Origin: Stratiolaelaps scimitus
Taxonomy: Eukaryota; Arthropoda; Arachnida; Mesostigmata; Laelapidae
DNA length: 64,000 bases
Reading direction: 5' to 3'
Assembly (NCBI GenBank): GCA_019614645.1
Contig: JABWDB010000014.1
Location: 2,046,001-2,110,000, forward strand
Below are positions 58,618-64,000 of this stretch, piece after piece; positions within the stretch are counted from its first letter, which is position 1; the number at the start of each line of letters is the position of its first letter. The position numbers and the translations under genes are program-made. The notes under the pieces are model-generated. The model searched no databases. It saw nothing but the letters and a program-made list of their open reading frames with translations, and had not been told where the DNA came from.

Positions 58618-60466
58618 CCACTACTACAACTAGTACTACTGATATTCAATAGTGACATTCAAGGCAGTCCCCAACAGGAGAGAGAGAGAGAGAATTCAAG
58701 CAGGCTGACAGTACTTCCACCCACATATCTATGCAGAGTTGACTAGAGGTCGGGTTGTCGGCAAGCTTTTCCCACTAGTACTACTACTGTTGTTGTTGTT
58801 GCTGCTGTACAACAATTGGGGTGCACGAATACTTGATGATTGTAATTCGGTACACAGCTCTAGTCCTAAGGAGGAAGCTCGCACGGTATTACGTAGCATT
58901 GTCGGCGAATCGTAAATCATGATTGACTCGATCGACGTTCTCTACTCACATAGAAGCAAGAAGTGGAGATATATAGAAACTTGAACCCTTCGGTAGAGAT
59001 AGATTCTGGATAAACATTTCGATCGGCCGTTCGACCGATGGGAGCTGTCCGACACCTATTACAACACCAGGCGACTGCTCATCACCGGGGCCGCCGCTAT
59101 TAGCTCGTGGGTGCTCGAAAGTGCTGCTCGCGGAAGCAACAGCGGCAGCAGCAACAGCGAGAGTGGTTTTCGCTGCCGGACGCGGGGTGTTGCCTGCTTA
59201 CCGCTGTCGAATTTCTGCTCACTCACTGTTGTACTATATAAGGAAATTAATTTACTCCGAGCCGAAGACACCGAGGCCTCCTCACGACGACGACGACGAC
59301 AATCCGAAGATCAGCTCGGTTCAGCCTCGAAGCAGTGGAAAGAGGTAGCGCAGCTTTTCACGAGAAGAACTTGATCAACGCCGGACTTCTTCTGTGGTCG
59401 AAGCAGCAGTAATCGTGGACGACGACGGTCGTTGCCGCTTAGAACGGCGGCGCATCCACAGCCTCCAGCATACGCTCACCGGTATCATCCAGCTCTCTGT
59501 CAGGACGCAGCAGCTGCCTGATCAAAGTATATATATATATATACATATAGACGCAGTTGTGAGTCTTGAATTCTGGGGTGATTTTAGATTAATTAACAAG
59601 AGAATCAACAGAAGAAAAAATAAGTTCGAGTCGGACAGATGGACGATGTAAATGTAAACATGCGAACACAAAGACGAGAATAGGAGTAATTAATCAACAT
59701 CTCGTCTTCATCTTTCGTTCGCTGAAGATCTGCGACCATGTCAATATAAATCACTATTGTAAGCAAAGAGAGTGAGAGAGAGAGAGAGTAAGATAGAGGT
59801 GGAATCATTAATATTGATTCCCGGTAAAAACAGCTAACGAGCGAAAACATATATTCGGTACTGCACTAGGATTATGCGAGTTGTTCTGTGATCACAGGTG
59901 GCAGTTGTGTGTGTTAGCTTACGGTTTCTTGAATCGAAATCTTGAATATTGTGTTTCTTAAATAAATACTCTGCTTAGTGGGTTTAGAGGTACATTTTCA
60001 AAGATCCGCCTGCATTCTCTTGCCAAGGGACCTATAACGGATCATTGCCAAACGTGCGCTTTCTGCTCTTCAGACAAATCCAGATGATGGGTGTACCAGA
60101 GCGATATGCCACCCTATCCGCTAACTCAAATTTAAATTAGTGCTATAAATACATTTATTTACCTGAAAGGGTATCCTGGCGCAGGACGCACGCATCTTTG
60201 TGTGACTATATAATTACCATTTTTATGTTAGTTCTTCGGGTGAGTTGCTCACATACAAGAAATACGACAGTTTCTGGTTGTTTTTTTTTCGTTGTTCCGT
60301 TTTCAGATAGTCACTTTAGTGGTTTTTTTAAAATATGCATGCGGGCTGAATTGTTAATAATCGTAATCCTTTACTTGAACATAAGATTTTTGTCGACAGA
60401 ACAGAGCCCGCCTGTTAGTTAGCAGAAGGCGTATGTACACGAGGAATGGAAGGACGCAAATACAGT
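58618..60466. other. Non-coding stretch with GA and CGA runs
   Basis: It holds GA runs (58680-58693, 59774-59788), a (CGA)n run (59284-59300) and a short TA run (59528-59541). No gene recognised. Confidence 0.5.

Positions 60467-60494
<28 letters not shown>
60467..60494. repeat. (TA)n microsatellite
   Basis: About 28 bases of TA repeat. Confidence 0.95.
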
Positions 60495-60497
<3 letters not shown>

Positions 60498-61348
60498 TCT
60501 TTAATGGTTCACAAAAAGAGTCACTTGGTGTGTACACTCGACAGCTGGCATCGCGAGCAATGTCGAAGAACCGCTGGTGAGAAAGATCCTTGGGAGCCCC
60601 TGAGCCCTTGAGTGTATTGCAAAGCGTCGTCGGTTAAGTCTTACGAAAGAAAGCCCTCCCAGGATCCAAGTCTTGACCGAGACCAAACCAAGCGACTACG
60701 TGAGCCTAATTGAACTCCGTGATTGCCACGACATAATCTGAATTTCGAGAGTGTTGTCGAATACAATTTATAAACAGATAATCGACGCAGGCATTTGAGC
60801 AAGCCGTAAGTTCAAAACCTTCGATAGTGAGTTGTTTAACATGAGGAAATTTCGATTACACACCTTTGCGTCCGCTCGACACGTGCACTAATGTAGCCAG
60901 ACTTGGCTAAGACACGGCGGGTTCCGACGGTAATTATCTATTGCGCTCAGCTTACAACGACTTGTCCCTGTTGTTAGTTTGCAATTGTGTTGACGTTGCA
61001 GCAACCGTTGCATTGACGTTGTCTTGCGATACGATCATGCCGACAAATGGATCAGTCATGCGCGTGAGTGCTTGAAAACTCATGAGACACAGGTGCCTCG
61101 CCAGACGTCAGTACCGCAAGGATCATGGCATTGTATGATCATTTCAGCTTTTTTTTTCATATTTTTACTCTCGATTATAATCAACCGCAACTGATAAGGC
61201 GACGACGCAAATAGCGGCACCGATTACGAGAGGACAATACCCTCGGGGTGAGCAGAACTACCTGAAACTGAACAGTATTGTCTGAACATGGATCGGGTCA
61301 CACGAGTTTTGTTTGTACTTGCATGGTTTTCCGCGTTATCTCATATAA

Positions 61349-61350
<2 letters not shown>

Positions 61351-61380
<30 letters not shown>
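61351..61380. repeat. (TA)n microsatellite
   Basis: About 30 bases of TA repeat. Confidence 0.95.
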
Positions 61381-63814
61381 CCAGGGACGGGTTACGCACT
61401 TTCATAGGAGACTAAGCGAACTTCGACGGTTTCGACGGGAACTTTTCACACTATTATAATTTATTTAGGTTTCTCGTCAGATACATACTAACTTTGCTTG
61501 TCGCATGTATTCCAAGAACAATATCGAAAACAGGGAGAAAGTCCAGAAAAAGTTTGCCTGGAGATTGTGAGCTTTACTTGAAATCCTACTAGTGCGCGGT
61601 CATGATTTTCAGCAAAGTCCAATGTCCTCCGAGATAACCCTTTGTGGATTTTTCTTCTTCTTCTCTATTTAGTTAAAAGGCACGGAACTACTATATCTAA
61701 ATGTGAGTTTGCAGAAGTCAAAAAGAACAACATTACCGTGAGGTTACGTTTGAAACAGTCGAAGTTTTAACTAGTTAGCAAATGTGATTCTTACACACCT
61801 CAACAAAGTAAGGCCAACAACACCTTTGCGATTCTAGGGTTGAACACCACCGTATATTCAATGATGTGTAAGAATGGCTCTCTTTGATTCAAGCGTTCTT
61901 ATAACGAACTACCACGAACTCTTTCACGAAACGATGCAGCACAGATAGCCGATCTGTTTATTATGATTTTTGTCAGACCTAAGAAGCTATGAAATCACGG
62001 CTGGCCAGCTCATTTCAACCCCCACGCAATTTGTTATCATATGGCTTATACTGACACCGTACACTAGCTGTCGTCGTTGAGTGACACATACGAAGCAACG
62101 CATTCGTTCATAATTAAGTCAAATATAATTAAGATATACATTTTGAGACAGTTGAAATTGTAGTCCCAACACGTGGCATCCAATTAAAATGACGACGACG
62201 ACGACGACGAATTGTGAATAAGAAAATCTGTCTCCTTTTCTGTATGCAACCATTTCACTATCATCCGTTCACAATTCTACTGGCGCCTTCAAGGCGGCTA
62301 ATATTATATAGTACTAGATTGTGCTAGATATAAATAGTACTGGTCGCAAGCGTACTTTCGTGCTTTTGATGTGCGGCGACACTTTCCTTTGCTGTTAATT
62401 GGGGGAAATCTCTTCTGGTCCACCCTACCAGAAGTTAGCAGGTCGGTCGCGCTATTTCGAGTTTATCTAAAATTCTGGCCGCTCCACCAGCGAATCGTTC
62501 GCTCACCGGCTGAGAACACATACTCAAGCCAAGTTTACCGTGCATAGGCGCGCGCGCATGCATTGTATAATAATAATAATAGATTCAGAGTCTCCTTTCG
62601 TCTGCCAACGAAATTCGGGACAACCCGCGCCAACTCAAGACTAACGGGGTCTTGGACACACGCACAACACGATTTTCGCAGCGATACAACAATGCATTCG
62701 GCCATTGTATCTCGATTGCATTGTTTGTCTAGATGCCAGCCAGCTGTGGCAGTGTGTCTGGAGAGTGTCCGCCGAGCGGGCCTTCTTCGCTGCGTTTCAG
62801 CCTTATCATTTGATACGACGTCCCATAACACAAGATGTTGGGTGTCTTCGAACGGACGGTCGGCCTTATTTTGGCTTGTTCGCCTGCTGGCTGGCCAGCT
62901 CGCCCCCAGAGCGTGATCACCATACACGAGATCGGCAGAAACAGTCGAGGTGGCATCTGTTGGACATGTGTGGGATTATGTTTTTGGAAATTTAATTATA
63001 CGCCGCTTCGCCTAGTGCTTCCATCACCAGGAGCCGATGGTGGTCAAGGCACCGCGGCTGGTTCTGCTGGGACGCGAGTTGACTGTCTATCGTGTGGGAG
63101 GTAATCATTATACACTGGGTGAAATATATCTCTTTCATCGGGTACGCAGAGAGACTGCGGCTTCTCCAGCTGCTGCTGCTGCTGCTCGTTTATAGGAAAC
63201 ACGCGTCCCGAACCAGTGTCAGCAGAAGACGTTATGTGAGGTTGCCGTTTGAGCGGCAACGACAGCGAGAATTGCCTCGAAATGCGTTTTAATACACCAG
63301 AAAATCGTTTGCCCACCACACAGACTCGCTGTGGTGACCATCGACAAATTTGTTTTACGCATTTTGGCCGCGTACGGAACTGCTGCAGGACACGTTTAAC
63401 TGCTAAACGTTTTACAGCTTCATCTAAAGTCGAACTGGGAGACCAATGGAGCGAGTAAGTCATAGAACAACGTATTGTTTAGGTGCATCGCTGAAACGAT
63501 TAGAAACACCTATTGCTAACGGTGGGCGATATGCGATAACGAGGAGTTTCGACATCGACGTTATTTTCGTTAACGAATAATGGTTTGCCTCTGTTTATAT
63601 CGGGGTCGATGGGGTCACCTTCGACATGACTCAGAGAGTTTACAGCTTTTAGTTGATTTGGTTACCAAAATTTACGCCTGAGTGTTGAGACAATTACAAT
63701 GATGGGAAGAGGTAGACTACACGCTTCGTTATGTCATGAGGTTAGTATCCACATAATATTTCGTTGAGCTCAAAAACGGCCTATATTGTTGCATCGTCAT
63801 TTTGACTAATGTTC

Positions 63815-63818
<4 letters not shown>
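61381..63818. other. Non-coding stretch with (GAC)n at 62190-62212
   Basis: The (GAC)n run is about 23 bases. A 139-codon minus-strand frame (63044-63463) has mixed composition and a short Gln run but no domain I know; it is not called. No RNA gene seen. Confidence 0.45.

Positions 63819-63902
<84 letters not shown>
63819..63902. repeat. (TA)n microsatellite, about 84 bp, the longest in the window
   Basis: About 42 uninterrupted TA units, close to the window's end. Confidence 0.97.
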
Positions 63903-63905
<3 letters not shown>

Positions 63906-64000
63906 ATGTAGTAGGGTTAGTATAGTATGTGTTTTCAGTCGGTGAGTGAACGATTCGCTCGTGGGGCTGCCAGAATTTTAGATAAACTCGCTTATATATA

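Noticed and set aside
63044..63463. 139-codon minus-strand ORF
   Set aside because: Mixed composition, but no domain, signal or splice evidence; Gln run from a CTG repeat.

Overview
This is a gene-poor stretch of eukaryotic, probably arthropod, nuclear DNA. It has no bacterial-type operons. Long ORFs are missing except in transposons. Simple repeats are very common, above all (TA)n, with (GA)n, (CA)n, (CAG)n and (AAT)n. The transposons are of animal types: an R2-like LINE with a restriction-like endonuclease, an R1-like LINE relic, a Tc3-like element and a mariner. A parasitiform mite or other chelicerate is my guess; nothing in the window proves it. The DNA looks intergenic or like very large introns. 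No conserved host exon, tRNA, rRNA or snRNA could be recognised by eye.

Layout: 1-5.6 kb is non-coding, with a degenerate R1-like LINE 3' end (about 2.29-2.83 kb). A 5'-truncated R2-like LINE lies at 5.63-6.80 kb. From 6.8 to 18.6 kb there are simple repeats, AT palindromes, a CpG/CAG-rich island near 10 kb and one small membrane-protein ORF of unknown identity (13.4-13.6 kb, minus). A 197-bp tandem repeat with a conserved GC hairpin lies at 18.6-19.1 kb, followed by a broken Tc3-like transposon (19.3-20.1 kb). The main feature is a nearly complete R2-like retrotransposon at about 21.4-24.8 kb, with N-terminal tandem peptide repeats, a zinc finger, reverse transcriptase, a CCHC knuckle and a PD-D endonuclease. 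It is broken by a one-base frameshift in a C run. A degenerate mariner (26.2-27.4 kb, minus) and a 571-bp MITE-like element with TA duplications (30.2-30.75 kb) follow. From 31 to 64 kb there are simple repeats, CpG/CAG-rich islands, hairpins and small inserted repeats.

The least expected pattern is a family of at least seven very short (about 50-90 bp) dispersed copies. They share a hairpin-plus-A/T-rich 3' end, have ragged 5' ends, and in the clearest cases are flanked by perfect 15-16-bp target-site duplications. They look like 3'-anchored retroposed fragments or a minimal SINE. The two R2-like copies are about 98% identical over 1.1 kb with almost only silent differences, so a functional family has moved recently and outside rDNA.
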